Shown here: piece by piece, positions 26,473-35,243 of the stretch
Layout of the letters: the number at the start of each line of letters is the position of its first letter
Numbering within the stretch: the stretch's first letter is position 1
Origin: Opimibacter sp041746735
GTDB taxonomy: Bacteria > Bacteroidota > Bacteroidia > Chitinophagales > Saprospiraceae
Length of the DNA stretch: 64,000 nucleotides
NCBI GenBank assembly: GCA_041746735.1
Contig: JBGTGP010000031.1
Span: forward strand, 13,567 to 77,566
Direction: 5' to 3'
Made by a program: the position numbers and the translations under genes
Notes under the pieces: generated by a model
Databases searched by the model: none
Told to the model about the DNA's origin: nothing
Seen by the model: the letters and a program-made list of their open reading frames with translations, nothing else

Positions 26473-28980
26473 ATGCCCCCACGTAAAAATTTGGAGCATA
26501 TAACACTCCCTTCAGAAATTAGACGTAGCGATTACACTCCTGTTTCTAGTTATTTTGGTGACGACAGACCAAAACCTACAGCCAGGCAAAACAGATATTT
26601 GCATGCCAACAAATTAAAAGATGATCTTGATAGAGCTATACAAGCGAGAGCTGAAAAACGTGTTGAATTAATCAGACTAGTAGAGTCCATTCCAATAGAG
26701 TCATTGCCTTTCCCGAATGGAATTTGCCTTGATGTAGAAGGCGCTGATCACTTGCAATTAAATGTTGAAAAGTTAGAGGACAGGAGGGGAAAAACACCGA
26801 TTGAGGTTCTAAACATCAGAGTCGTTGATGGTAAAATTAGAGCTACTATCTTTATTCCTGATCGAAAACTTGATTCAGTTCAAAAGAAGATTAGTAAGTA
26901 TGGCGAGGAAGCAAGAGACACTTCGGGGACAAAAGATTTCACTATTTCGGTTGATTCCATTGAGGCGATGAAAATTGCTGAATTGGATTCGTTCTGGATG
27001 GACGAAACTCCAATGCCAACAGAGTTAAATCAAATTCATATATGGGAAGCATGGGTGAGAAGAGGTCAAGTGAGTTTGCTGCAACACAATGCTGATAAGT
27101 ATGGCATTCGAATATCAAATCACAGTTTAAAATTTCAGGAGTGTGAAATTTGCTTGATTTCCTGCACGCTCAACCAACTCGCCTTATTGCAAATAATGGA
27201 AATGCCTTTAGTTGGTTATGGTTTCAGAGAACCAACACCTGGTTTTTTTATTGACTTAAAACCATATGAACAAACTGAGTGGCTAGATAATTTGATTCAA
27301 AGAATAACATATCCTGACAATTCCTCTCCTGCAGTTTGTATTCTTGATACCGGTGTTAGGCAGACACATCACTTATTATCAGGTGCACTGCACCAAAGTG
27401 ACTGTGACGCCTATGAACCTGGCTGGACGCCTGACGATCATGATGGGCATGGAACTCAAATGGCCGGTTTAGCGCTGATGGGCGATTTAAGCCATCACCT
27501 TTCAACAAATGAAAGGATATCGCTTAACCACAGACTCGAATCGGTGAAAATATTGCCCCCCAATGGCGAAAATGCTGAGGAAATGTACGGCGTGATTACA
27601 GAAGAGTGCGTAAACCGTGCAATTGTCAATGGTGTTGGACGGAAAAGGGTCTTTTGTCTTGCAGTAACACATGAAGCAAAATTCTCTGATGGCAAACCGA
27701 GTAGCTGGTCTTCTACCATTGATAAGATATGTGCCGGAGTAACATCCGACTTTGAAATTGACGATGATAGAAAGCAATTGTTTTTTCTTTCTGTTGGAAA
27801 CATTAGAGGTTTACTGAATCATGGTGATTATCCTTCAAGGAATGATCGTGAACGTGCCGAGAACCCTTCCCAATCCTGGAACGGGGTATCTGTTGGAGCA
27901 ATTTCAGAGAAAGCATTTTCCGAAGATCAAAAGTTAAATGGTTGGGAAATTGTAGCTCCCCCAGGACAAATTTCTCCAACCAGTAGGACGAGCATAAACT
28001 GGTTAGAAAAGGATTGGCCAATTAAGCCTGAAATTGTGTTTGAAGGAGGAAACAGGATTACAGATGGCTCGTTTGTATCAGATGATCCAGATTTAAGCCT
28101 TTTAACAACAGGGCATTCAATTCCCCTAGCCTTAAATCGAGATACAAGTGCTGCCACTGCCCAAGCAGCCAGGATGGCTGCAATTTTGCAAGCAAAATAT
28201 CCTAGTTATTGGCCGGAGACCATCCGCGGCTTGATGATTCATAGTGCGACCTGGAATAATTCAATGTTGGGAGGATCATCCCTTTCAAGCTTAAGGTCTC
28301 AAGAAAAAGAGAACCTTTTAAGAAGATATGGATGGGGACAGCCAGATTTAGATTTGGCAATGTTTAGTGCATCAAACCGAGCCTGTATGATCTCGCAGCA
28401 TACTATTCAACCTTTTAATCGAGAAGAAGATGACGGATATACTGGATACAATGAAATCAATATACATTCACTTCCTTGGCCAGTTGAATACTTGGCGGAA
28501 TTTAGTGACGTTCGAATTCAATTGAGAGTGACATTGTCCTATTTCATTGAACCAAGTCCATCCAAAAGATTACCTATACAGAAATTTTCATATGCTTCAC
28601 ATGGACTCCGTTTTGACTTGCAAAGACCCCTTGAAGCCGATGAAACTTTCTTAAAGAGAGTCAATAAAAAGGCTCGAACTGAAGGTGAAAAGTTCGAGAC
28701 TACAGATACAACAACTAATTGGGTATTAGGTCCTCAAGCAAGAGATAAAGGTTGCATTATTTCTGATATTTGGAGAGGGACAGCTGCACAGCTTCAAAAC
28801 CAAGGAATGATAATCATTAAACCTGAAGGAGGCTGGTGGAGATTTAGAAAACACCTTGAAAGGTATAACACTAAATGCAGATATTCCTTGATCGTTTCGG
28901 TTGAAATGGATAATGAGGATGTTGACATATACACCCAAATTAAGAACATGATCAGGGTTCAAACCCAAATCAGTGTTTAA
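26473..28980 (+). CDS. ietS: Subtilisin-like S8 protease, IetS-like
   Basis: An 835-residue cytosolic serine protease of the subtilase family. The triad is readable: Asp in VCILDTGVRQTH (about residue 293), His in DGHGTQMAGLAL (about 325) and Ser in RDTSAATAQAARMA (about 558). The first 280 residues have no catalytic motif and may be a sensing or inhibitory domain; the last 200 are beta-rich. No signal or propeptide for export is evident, unlike degradative subtilisins, which fits an intracellular effector held in check by the upstream ATPase. It is followed after 37 bases by the methyltransferase gene. Substrate unknown. Confidence 0.85.
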   Translation: MPPRKNLEHITLPSEIRRSDYTPVSSYFGDDRPKPTARQNRYLHANKLKDDLDRAIQARAEKRVELIRLVESIPIESLPFPNGICLDVEGADHLQLNVEKLEDRRGKTPIEVLNIRVVDGKIRATIFIPDRKLDSVQKKISKYGEEARDTSGTKDFTISVDSIEAMKIAELDSFWMDETPMPTELNQIHIWEAWVRRGQVSLLQHNADKYGIRISNHSLKFQECEICLISCTLNQLALLQIMEMPLVGYGFREPTPGFFIDLKPYEQTEWLDNLIQRITYPDNSSPAVCILDTGVRQTHHLLSGALHQSDCDAYEPGWTPDDHDGHGTQMAGLALMGDLSHHLSTNERISLNHRLESVKILPPNGENAEEMYGVITEECVNRAIVNGVGRKRVFCLAVTHEAKFSDGKPSSWSSTIDKICAGVTSDFEIDDDRKQLFFLSVGNIRGLLNHGDYPSRNDRERAENPSQSWNGVSVGAISEKAFSEDQKLNGWEIVAPPGQISPTSRTSINWLEKDWPIKPEIVFEGGNRITDGSFVSDDPDLSLLTTGHSIPLALNRDTSAATAQAARMAAILQAKYPSYWPETIRGLMIHSATWNNSMLGGSSLSSLRSQEKENLLRRYGWGQPDLDLAMFSASNRACMISQHTIQPFNREEDDGYTGYNEINIHSLPWPVEYLAEFSDVRIQLRVTLSYFIEPSPSKRLPIQKFSYASHGLRFDLQRPLEADETFLKRVNKKARTEGEKFETTDTTTNWVLGPQARDKGCIISDIWRGTAAQLQNQGMIIIKPEGGWWRFRKHLERYNTKCRYSLIVSVEMDNEDVDIYTQIKNMIRVQTQISV

Positions 28981-29017
28981 TTAATTCAGTCGTGGAAAAC
29001 CAGAGATCAATAACAAG

Positions 29018-30502
29018 ATGCTTGCCAGTAGATTAGAAAATACGAGACTTAGTTTATCGGCCTCTGTAGGACGAGATAAAAAAAATGCACTAGGACAGTT
29101 CCTTACCCCAAATGCAATAGCTCAGTTTATGGCCAGTTTGTTTCATTTGGATGACTACAGTGACGCCAAGATCTTAGATGCTGGCGCAGGAATTGGATCG
29201 CTGACAGCTGCCCTGCTAGACAGAATAATTGAAGTTGATATTCGAAAGGCTGAAGTATTTGCATTTGAGTTTGACAATGAAATTCTGCCCCATCTGCAGC
29301 AAACACTTAAGGAGTATTCAGCAAGATTTGCTAAGAGTAAGAAGCAGCTTAAAACTCACCTCTTCCATCAGGATTATATTGAGTACAGTTCTTTGAATTT
29401 CATTTCCGATTGGCATAAGCCTGTCGATTTTGCAATTCTAAATCCCCCATACGGAAAAATTAATAGTAACTCCCGATATCGTTCAATTTTGAGAGAATCC
29501 GGCATAGAGACGGTCAACCTTTACACCGCCTTCGTCGCATTGGCCGTCAAGCATCTTGGATTTGGGGGGCAACTTGTAGCTATCATTCCACGAAGTTTTT
29601 GCAATGGACCATATTACAAACCATTTCGGGAATTGTTACTCAGCAATGCAAGTCTTGAGTATATCCATCTCTTTGATTCACGTAAAAAGGCCTTCAAAGA
29701 AGATGGTGTACTTCAAGAAAATATTATAATTCATATTATAAAAGGCAAGAAACAATCCCAGAAGGTTGTTATATCCACCTCTCATGGGATTGATTTTAGC
29801 CAGATTCAAAAGCAAGAATTTCCTTTTAGTCAGATTGTATCACCACATGATGATGATAAATTCATTCATATACCCAATGAGGGCTTAGACGTTCAGTCTA
29901 TTTCGCCAAAGCACATTGTTTGTTCATTAGAGAAGGTAGGGGTTAATGTTTCGACAGGTCCCGTTGTAGATTTTAGGATGAAAGAGTACTTATTAAAAGA
30001 CCCATCCAGATCGAGTGTGCCACTTTTATATCCAGCCCATTTTGATGGATGGAAGATTAGGTATCCAATACCTAATTTCAAAAAATATAATGCACTAGTT
30101 TTAAATGAAGTTACTTCAAGATGGCTTTTTCCTAATGGATTCTATACGGTTGTAAGGAGATTTTCTTCCAAAGAAGAAAAAAGGAGAGTTGTTGCCTGTG
30201 TTTTGCGACCAGAGGATATTAAAACAAAGTTAGTTGGATTAGAAAATCATTTGAATGTGTTCCATGCTAACCGGAAAGGTCTGTCCGAGGAAATGGCATA
30301 TGGCCTCGCAGCATTTTTAAATTCTAAATACGTTGATAATGTATTTAGGACATTCAGTGGCCATACACAGGTAAATGTAACCGATTTAAGGAAGATAAAA
30401 TACCCTAATAAAAGAGCACTATTAACACTTGGCAAATGGGCAATGTCACAAAAAGTATTTGATTATACAGCAATAGATAAAAGGGTAGAAACATTATTAT
30501 GA
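29018..30502 (+). CDS. Type II DNA adenine methyltransferase, BsuBI/PstI type
   Basis: A 494-residue N6-adenine methyltransferase. SAM-binding motif I is ILDAGAGIGSLTAAL near residue 55; catalytic motif IV is FAILNPPYGKI near 142, the NPPY form of gamma-class enzymes. The N-terminus has the GQFLTP element seen in this group, and the remainder is a target-recognition region. It overlaps by 4 bases (ATGA) a gene for a BsuBI/PstI-family endonuclease, so it should protect the same site. Length is close to the known PstI and BsuBI methylases (about 500). CTGCAG protection is inferred from the partner. The site is not depleted in the window (for example 3025, 4099, 5177 and 15019). Confidence 0.9.
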   Translation: MLASRLENTRLSLSASVGRDKKNALGQFLTPNAIAQFMASLFHLDDYSDAKILDAGAGIGSLTAALLDRIIEVDIRKAEVFAFEFDNEILPHLQQTLKEYSARFAKSKKQLKTHLFHQDYIEYSSLNFISDWHKPVDFAILNPPYGKINSNSRYRSILRESGIETVNLYTAFVALAVKHLGFGGQLVAIIPRSFCNGPYYKPFRELLLSNASLEYIHLFDSRKKAFKEDGVLQENIIIHIIKGKKQSQKVVISTSHGIDFSQIQKQEFPFSQIVSPHDDDKFIHIPNEGLDVQSISPKHIVCSLEKVGVNVSTGPVVDFRMKEYLLKDPSRSSVPLLYPAHFDGWKIRYPIPNFKKYNALVLNEVTSRWLFPNGFYTVVRRFSSKEEKRRVVACVLRPEDIKTKLVGLENHLNVFHANRKGLSEEMAYGLAAFLNSKYVDNVFRTFSGHTQVNVTDLRKIKYPNKRALLTLGKWAMSQKVFDYTAIDKRVETLL

Positions 30503-31437
30503 GTAAGATCGATGAAGCATTAGATATTCTAGTCCAATTGGATTTTCCAAGAGGGCAACATAACGAACGATCAGCCTTATGCTTATTGGCGCTTCTCGAT
30601 CTTAAAGAGGAAGATAGTTGGAATCAATGTTCAAACCCATTAATTGGGATTACTCCAATTATGAACTTTGCCAGAGACCAATATGGCAAGGATTATAAGC
30701 CTAACACGCGAGAAACATTCCGAAGGCAAACAATGCATCAATTTGTTGATGCTGGAATCGCCATAATAAACCCTGATGATCCATCTCGCCCGACGAACTC
30801 CCCAAGAACTGTATATCAAATTGATCCAGGGATAAGAATGGTGCTTGTATGTTACGGCATCAAAGAATGGCATGAATTGCTCCCTATTTACTTGCAAAAG
30901 CAAAAATCATTGGCAGCGAGGTATGCCAAAGTTAGAGAAATGGCACAAGTTGCTGTATCGGTTGGTGATGATGAAGTCATTTATTTTAGTCATGGAAACC
31001 ATAGCCAACTCATTGGTCAGGTTATCAATGAATTTGCGCCAAGGTATGTCCCTGGGGCAGTCCTTATTTATGCTGGAGATACGGGGAGAAAATTCGGTTA
31101 TTTTAACGAAAGGTTACTTCTTGAATTAGGTGTAAAGGTCAATGAACATGGGCAAATGCCAGATGTCATTCTATTCTATAAAGCAAAAGGTTGGCTAATA
31201 TTAGTTGAAGCTGTTACAAGCCATGGTCCAGTTGACGGCAAGAGGCATGAGGAACTCGCAGAATTGTTTAAGGATGCAAAAGCGGGCTTGGTTTATGTGA
31301 CTGCATTTTTATCAAAATCAGCGATGGCCAAGTATGTTACAGAAATTGCTTGGGAAACTGAAGTGTGGGTAGCTGAAGCACCTACACATCTCATTCATTT
31401 TAACGGTGTTAGATTTTTGGGGCCATATGAAGGGTAA
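30499..31437 (+). CDS. Type II restriction endonuclease, BsuBI/PstI family
   Basis: A 312-residue endonuclease strongly matching the BsuBI/PstI restriction family. The C-terminal catalytic half has AGDTGRKFGYFNERLLLELG, the acidic PDVILFY and LILVEAVTSHGPVDGKR nuclease core, LVYVTAF, then the hallmark IAWETEVWVAEAPTHLIHFNG and FLGPY end. Members cut CTGCA^G, so this enzyme probably does too. The N-terminal 130 residues are a winged-helix-like DNA-binding part. The start overlaps the methylase stop by 4 bases, placing methylase before nuclease in one transcript, a safe order for establishment in a new host. No C-protein gene is seen. Confidence 0.93.
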   Translation: MSKIDEALDILVQLDFPRGQHNERSALCLLALLDLKEEDSWNQCSNPLIGITPIMNFARDQYGKDYKPNTRETFRRQTMHQFVDAGIAIINPDDPSRPTNSPRTVYQIDPGIRMVLVCYGIKEWHELLPIYLQKQKSLAARYAKVREMAQVAVSVGDDEVIYFSHGNHSQLIGQVINEFAPRYVPGAVLIYAGDTGRKFGYFNERLLLELGVKVNEHGQMPDVILFYKAKGWLILVEAVTSHGPVDGKRHEELAELFKDAKAGLVYVTAFLSKSAMAKYVTEIAWETEVWVAEAPTHLIHFNGVRFLGPYEG

Positions 31438-31451
31438 AAGTAAATTCCAAA

Positions 31452-32345
31452 ATGATTAATACATCTTTGAAATTAATATCTACTCCTAAAGCGGAATTCC
31501 TTCAACATTGTTTTGAATCTAATATTGAACGAGGATTTAAACATGGTCTCTCTGATCAAGGAGCGTTCAGCCAGGCAATGATGAATTTGAATAGCTTTTG
31601 TAGCATGATAAGTCATTTTGAATTTTATAAAAGTGACAATGTAATTATTAGTTTGAGAAAGGCACCTTTTAAATTTAATACATTTAAGTACGAAAAGATA
31701 TACGCAATTGATCAAACTGGACTTTCATATGGCTTTTTATGCGGCCCAGCCGAGCCTGATGAGCATGAAGTTTATCTAAATGATGTAACGGCAGGATCTA
31801 GATTCAAGAAAATTATTAGATCAACTGAATACTATGGGTATGATCCAAGAAGTGAGTTTAAAAACTACACATTCAAATATGATTTAGCACCTGGTTATTT
31901 TAATACTCAGTTTGGGGGTCCAGGCAATCTTACACCTGCATTTATTCGTGACAATATCTGTCCTTTGTACCCAAAAAGGAAAGACATGTTTTCTCAAGAA
32001 TACTTCGATTTTTACAAGAGTAGCAACACAAATGATAGATCGATGAATGGTGATATTATAGTACGTACCAATAATGGTAGCTATTACCTGCCAATTATAG
32101 CATTACTAAAGGAACACATGAACGATCAGGATTCCAAATTAGCTTTTTCTGTGGGTACTGATTTGTACGCTGATCCCGCCACCAAAGTGTACAATGGGGA
32201 ACCGACTTATTTTGGTTTTAATGCAAGTTATCTTTGGAGGCAAGGCAAATACAATTGTTCCAGATATTGGAAGGGCACTATATCTTTTGAGAAATTTGAG
32301 GTCCTGAACATGGAAATTACCCAAGAGAAGGAATACGATGACTAA
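31452..32345 (+). CDS. Orphan protein of the defence island
   Basis: A 297-residue protein, 14 bases after the endonuclease gene and in the same AT-rich style. I do not recognise a family. It is aromatic-rich (FYKSDNVIISLRKAPFKF, YEKIYAIDQTGLSYGF, YYGYDPRSEFKNYTF) and looks alpha/beta, with no membrane segment or classic catalytic motif. Its 3' end overlaps the start of a tiny ORF (ATGACTAA). Position suggests a further defence or maintenance role. It could also be a passenger of the same transfer event. Confidence 0.6.
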   Translation: MINTSLKLISTPKAEFLQHCFESNIERGFKHGLSDQGAFSQAMMNLNSFCSMISHFEFYKSDNVIISLRKAPFKFNTFKYEKIYAIDQTGLSYGFLCGPAEPDEHEVYLNDVTAGSRFKKIIRSTEYYGYDPRSEFKNYTFKYDLAPGYFNTQFGGPGNLTPAFIRDNICPLYPKRKDMFSQEYFDFYKSSNTNDRSMNGDIIVRTNNGSYYLPIIALLKEHMNDQDSKLAFSVGTDLYADPATKVYNGEPTYFGFNASYLWRQGKYNCSRYWKGTISFEKFEVLNMEITQEKEYDD

Positions 32346-32463
32346 GAGACTTTATATTTCTTCTTCTTAGTTTGAAAAACCAAAGGAATACACTAAGAAA
32401 TTGGAAGAAATCCGTAGAAAGTATCCCGAAAAATTTGCGAAATGGAAAAGTAGCGAGGCATAA
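32338..32463 (+). pseudogene. Small ORF interrupted by an in-frame amber codon
   Basis: From the ATG at 32338, which overlaps the stop of the orphan gene, the frame reads MTKRLYISSS, then TAG at 32368-32370, then FEKPKEYTKKLEEIRRKYPE and a short Lys/Trp-containing tail, to TAA at 32461. The C-terminal part is a well-formed charged helix, so the TAG looks like a recent nonsense change (one base from CAG or AAG). Readthrough cannot be excluded. The whole is 41 codons; product and function unknown. Confidence 0.5.
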
Positions 32464-32569
32464 CATTGGCTTCACACCATGGCGGATATGCCAAATTGTG
32501 AAATTTTTTCCTCAATGCAGATTTTTGCTATCTTGAAGATGAAAACCTGGAACGCCACGGCGTGAAGCC
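32457..32569. repeat. Right boundary of the defence island: GGCATAAC plus long inverted repeat
   Basis: GGCATAAC (32457-32464) is followed by 17-base inverted arms GGCTTCACACCATGGCG (32468-32484) and CGCCACGGCGTGAAGCC (32553-32569), with two mismatches and a 68-base centre. The layout resembles the first part of an attC site, but the expected closing GTTATGC is not found after the second arm. The sequence to 32673 shows nothing else. Confidence 0.4.
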
Positions 32570-32673
32570 CGGGTCGTCAGACTGTGCAATAACCTCTGAT
32601 TTTTAACAAGTATTTTTTCATTTCCTCTTTTAATTCCGAATCACTTTCTGTATATTTCGGAAAATCCACCATC

Positions 32674-32826
32674 ATGAAGTATGTACAGGGTTTCAACCGA
32701 CAACAAGCGATATTATTACCTAACTGTATCGCCGGGGGATTCCGCTTCTATCTGACTGAGCGACTCTTACTCCTGGCGGCTATGCCTTTCGCTGCAGATA
32801 GATTAGCCTGCGTCAGTCGGGATTGA
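32674..32826 (+). pseudogene. Transposase N-terminal remnant (IS1182-like)
   Basis: The frame begins MKYVQGFNRQQAILLPN, which resembles the conserved start of IS1182-type DDE transposases, in which a FVQGxxRxQ..L.P segment opens the protein. After about 19 residues the similarity ends and the frame closes at 32826. No catalytic domain or terminal inverted repeat follows, so only the 5' tip of an old insertion remains, next to the island boundary. The remaining bases to 32966 are non-coding. Confidence 0.45.
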
Positions 32827-32966
32827 ACTTTCCGGTCATTAGCCGCAGATTTCGGACCCTGCTCATTTTTCCTTTTCTTTAAGGTCTGGTAAATGGAATT
32901 ATTCATCGCTTTGGAATTCAGGAGCTATCTGAAGGAAGAACGTTAAAGCTACATGACAGACCGTAT

Positions 32967-34367
32967 ATGAAAGGAACAACAGTGACTCTTGCCGTGATCT
33001 TACTCTCCCTGTCCCTCTCCAGCCAGGACATCACCGGTACATGGAATGGAATACTCGATGTCAAGGGAATGCAACTCCGCCTCGTATTTCATATCACAGC
33101 AGCAGCCGATGGCTATACGGCCACGATGGACAGCCCGGATCAAGGCGCCACCGGCATACCAGTTTCGTCCGTTACATGGAAGGATGCTACCCTGAGGTTG
33201 ATTGTGGCAACAGCCGGAATCAGCTATGAAGGTGTGTATGGAGAAGACCAGATGATCACCGGGCAGTTTAAACAGGCAGGCTATACCTTTCCACTGAATC
33301 TTTCGAAAGCCATAGTAGAAAAAAAGGAGAGAGCCAGACCCCAGACCCCACAACCTCCCTTTCCCTACTATGTGGAGGAGGTGGAGTTTGACAACCCCGG
33401 TGCCGGCATCACCCTCGCCGGTACTCTGACCACTCCGGATAAGGCAGGCAAGAGTCCGGCCGTGATCCTGATCTCCGGCAGCGGTCCGCAAAACAGAGAC
33501 GAAGAGATCATGGGCCACAAACCGTTTCATGTGCTTGCCGATTACATGACGCGAAACGGAATAGCCGTGTTGCGATATGATGACAGAGGTACGGCATCTT
33601 CTACAGGTGATTTTGCAACAGCAACCAGCGAAGACTTTGCAGCAGATGTAAAAGCCGCGATATCCTTTTTGAAGCTGAGAGAGGATATCGATCCGAAGCA
33701 TATCGGTTTGATCGGACATAGCGAAGGCGGGATCATTGCACCTATGGTGGCTGTTCATTCCCCGGATGTTGCTTTTATTGTGCTGCTGGCCGGAACAGGT
33801 ATACCCGGAGAGCATTTACTGCTGATGCAACAAGGCCTGATCGCCAAAGCCATGGGCCAGAGTGATGAAGACATAGAACAAGCTCAGGTCAATAATGCAC
33901 TGATATTCAAAATGGTCGTTCAGTCCACAGACCACGACCAACTCAGGCGGGATCTCACGACATATCTGAGTGAACTATTTGATCAGGTAGAGAACGTGTC
34001 CTTGCCGGAGGGATTCAGCATGGAGCAGTATATCGCCCTGCAGGTAGAGCAGGTCACGTCACCATGGATGCAATTCTTTCTCCGGTATGATCCGGCCCCG
34101 ACCCTGGAGCAAGTGAAGTGCCCGGTTCTGGCCCTGAATGGCGAAAAGGACCTTCAGGTGCCACCGAAAGAAAACCTCAGGGCCATTCGCGCTGCTTTAG
34201 AGAAAGGAGGTAACAGGGATTATATCACACTTGAATTGCCGGGTCTGAATCACTTATTTCAGGAATGTGAGACGGGCTCGCCGGATGAGTATGCGGTCAT
34301 CGAACAGACCTTTTCTCCGGCTGCCCTGGAAGTTATATTCAAATGGATACAACAACAGGTTCGGTAA
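32967..34367 (+). CDS. Secreted alpha/beta hydrolase (serine esterase/peptidase-like)
   Basis: A 466-residue hydrolase. The N-terminal MKGTTVTLAVILLSLSLSSQ is a signal peptide. Residues about 20-115 are a lipocalin-like beta domain often found before this type of hydrolase (GTWNGILDVKGMQLRLVFHI). The alpha/beta hydrolase fold begins near 150: oxyanion-side GSGPQNRDEE, the nucleophile elbow IGLIGHSEGGIIAPM (Ser near 252), the Asp in LALNGEKDLQVPP and the His in LPGLNHLFQE. A YDDRGTASSTGDF loop is typical of the family. It probably acts in the periplasm on esters or small peptides; the substrate is not readable. It stands alone. Confidence 0.85.
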   Translation: MKGTTVTLAVILLSLSLSSQDITGTWNGILDVKGMQLRLVFHITAAADGYTATMDSPDQGATGIPVSSVTWKDATLRLIVATAGISYEGVYGEDQMITGQFKQAGYTFPLNLSKAIVEKKERARPQTPQPPFPYYVEEVEFDNPGAGITLAGTLTTPDKAGKSPAVILISGSGPQNRDEEIMGHKPFHVLADYMTRNGIAVLRYDDRGTASSTGDFATATSEDFAADVKAAISFLKLREDIDPKHIGLIGHSEGGIIAPMVAVHSPDVAFIVLLAGTGIPGEHLLLMQQGLIAKAMGQSDEDIEQAQVNNALIFKMVVQSTDHDQLRRDLTTYLSELFDQVENVSLPEGFSMEQYIALQVEQVTSPWMQFFLRYDPAPTLEQVKCPVLALNGEKDLQVPPKENLRAIRAALEKGGNRDYITLELPGLNHLFQECETGSPDEYAVIEQTFSPAALEVIFKWIQQQVR

Positions 34368-34523
34368 AAACCTGTCCCGAAATGCCTTGTGTCTCTTGTT
34401 CCTTATGGATGAAGCACCTCTGCCTATCGGGTAGAACATGAATTACTCTATATTCGTATCAACACAAAGCAGCCCCGGAAAAAACAGGAGATTCGATGAT
34501 ATGTCCATACCAAACCAAGACCG

Positions 34524-35243
34524 TTGAAGGAACTCGAAGATTATAGCTGGTTTCCTCCGGCGTTGCGCAACTTCCAGACGGAGTTTATCGGCTTTGTGGT
34601 CTCCACGTTCAGGGTGTACCAGCCTTTCATCCGGCATCTCAGAACGCTGGCACTTCCCTCACAACCCATGACAGATCTTTGTTCGGGAAGTGGTGAGCCG
34701 GCGATGACCATCTTCAGAGAAAGCCAACTCTTTACGCATCTGACCCTGACCGATAAGTTTCCAAATCCTCCTGCGTCCACGGGCGATGCCATCACCTATG
34801 AAAATGAGATGCAGGATGTACTGGAGATGGAGTTCCGATCCGGCAGATGTTATACTATGTTCAATGCCTTTCACCATTTTACGGATGCGGAAAAAGTACA
34901 GATCACGGATCGCCTGCTGGCCTCCGGCAGCATGGCCTTTTTTGTAGAGATTCTCGAACCCCGTGTGGATTGTTTTTTGAAAGTCATTTTTTCAACGACG
35001 CTCGGCGCTTTGATCATCACGCCGTTTATTCGACCATTCTCGGTGTGGAGGTTGTTCTTTACGTATATCATCCCGGTCAATTTGCTGACCATCACTTATG
35101 ATGGGATCGTGTCCGTCTTCAAGTCGGGATCGCTGAAACAGTACCGGAGGTTGTTTGCCGGAGCAGGAGAAGCCATACAGGTCCAGCGCCTCACGACCGG
35201 ATGGACCCCATTGATTGTGATCCGGATACAGCCAGTCGCATGA
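34524..35243 (+). CDS. SAM-dependent methyltransferase-like protein
   Basis: A 239-residue protein starting with TTG at 34524; no in-frame ATG is near, and the Lys-Glu-Leu-Glu start suits a cytosolic protein. MTDLCSGSGEPAMTIF near residue 50 resembles SAM-binding motif I, LTLTDKFPNPP the following acidic strand, and MFNAFHHFTDAEKVQI the post-motif region of class I methyltransferases. A hydrophobic segment follows (IFSTTLGALIITPFIRPFSV, then LFFTYIIPVNLLT), suggesting membrane contact. It overlaps the UbiA-type prenyltransferase by 4 bases (ATGA), so a joint role in modifying a prenylated lipid or quinone is likely, for example methylating the product. Confidence 0.65.
   Translation: MKELEDYSWFPPALRNFQTEFIGFVVSTFRVYQPFIRHLRTLALPSQPMTDLCSGSGEPAMTIFRESQLFTHLTLTDKFPNPPASTGDAITYENEMQDVLEMEFRSGRCYTMFNAFHHFTDAEKVQITDRLLASGSMAFFVEILEPRVDCFLKVIFSTTLGALIITPFIRPFSVWRLFFTYIIPVNLLTITYDGIVSVFKSGSLKQYRRLFAGAGEAIQVQRLTTGWTPLIVIRIQPVA

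Noticed and set aside
33000..33815. 271-codon reverse frame opposite the alpha/beta hydrolase
   Set aside because: Antisense shadow of a well-supported hydrolase.
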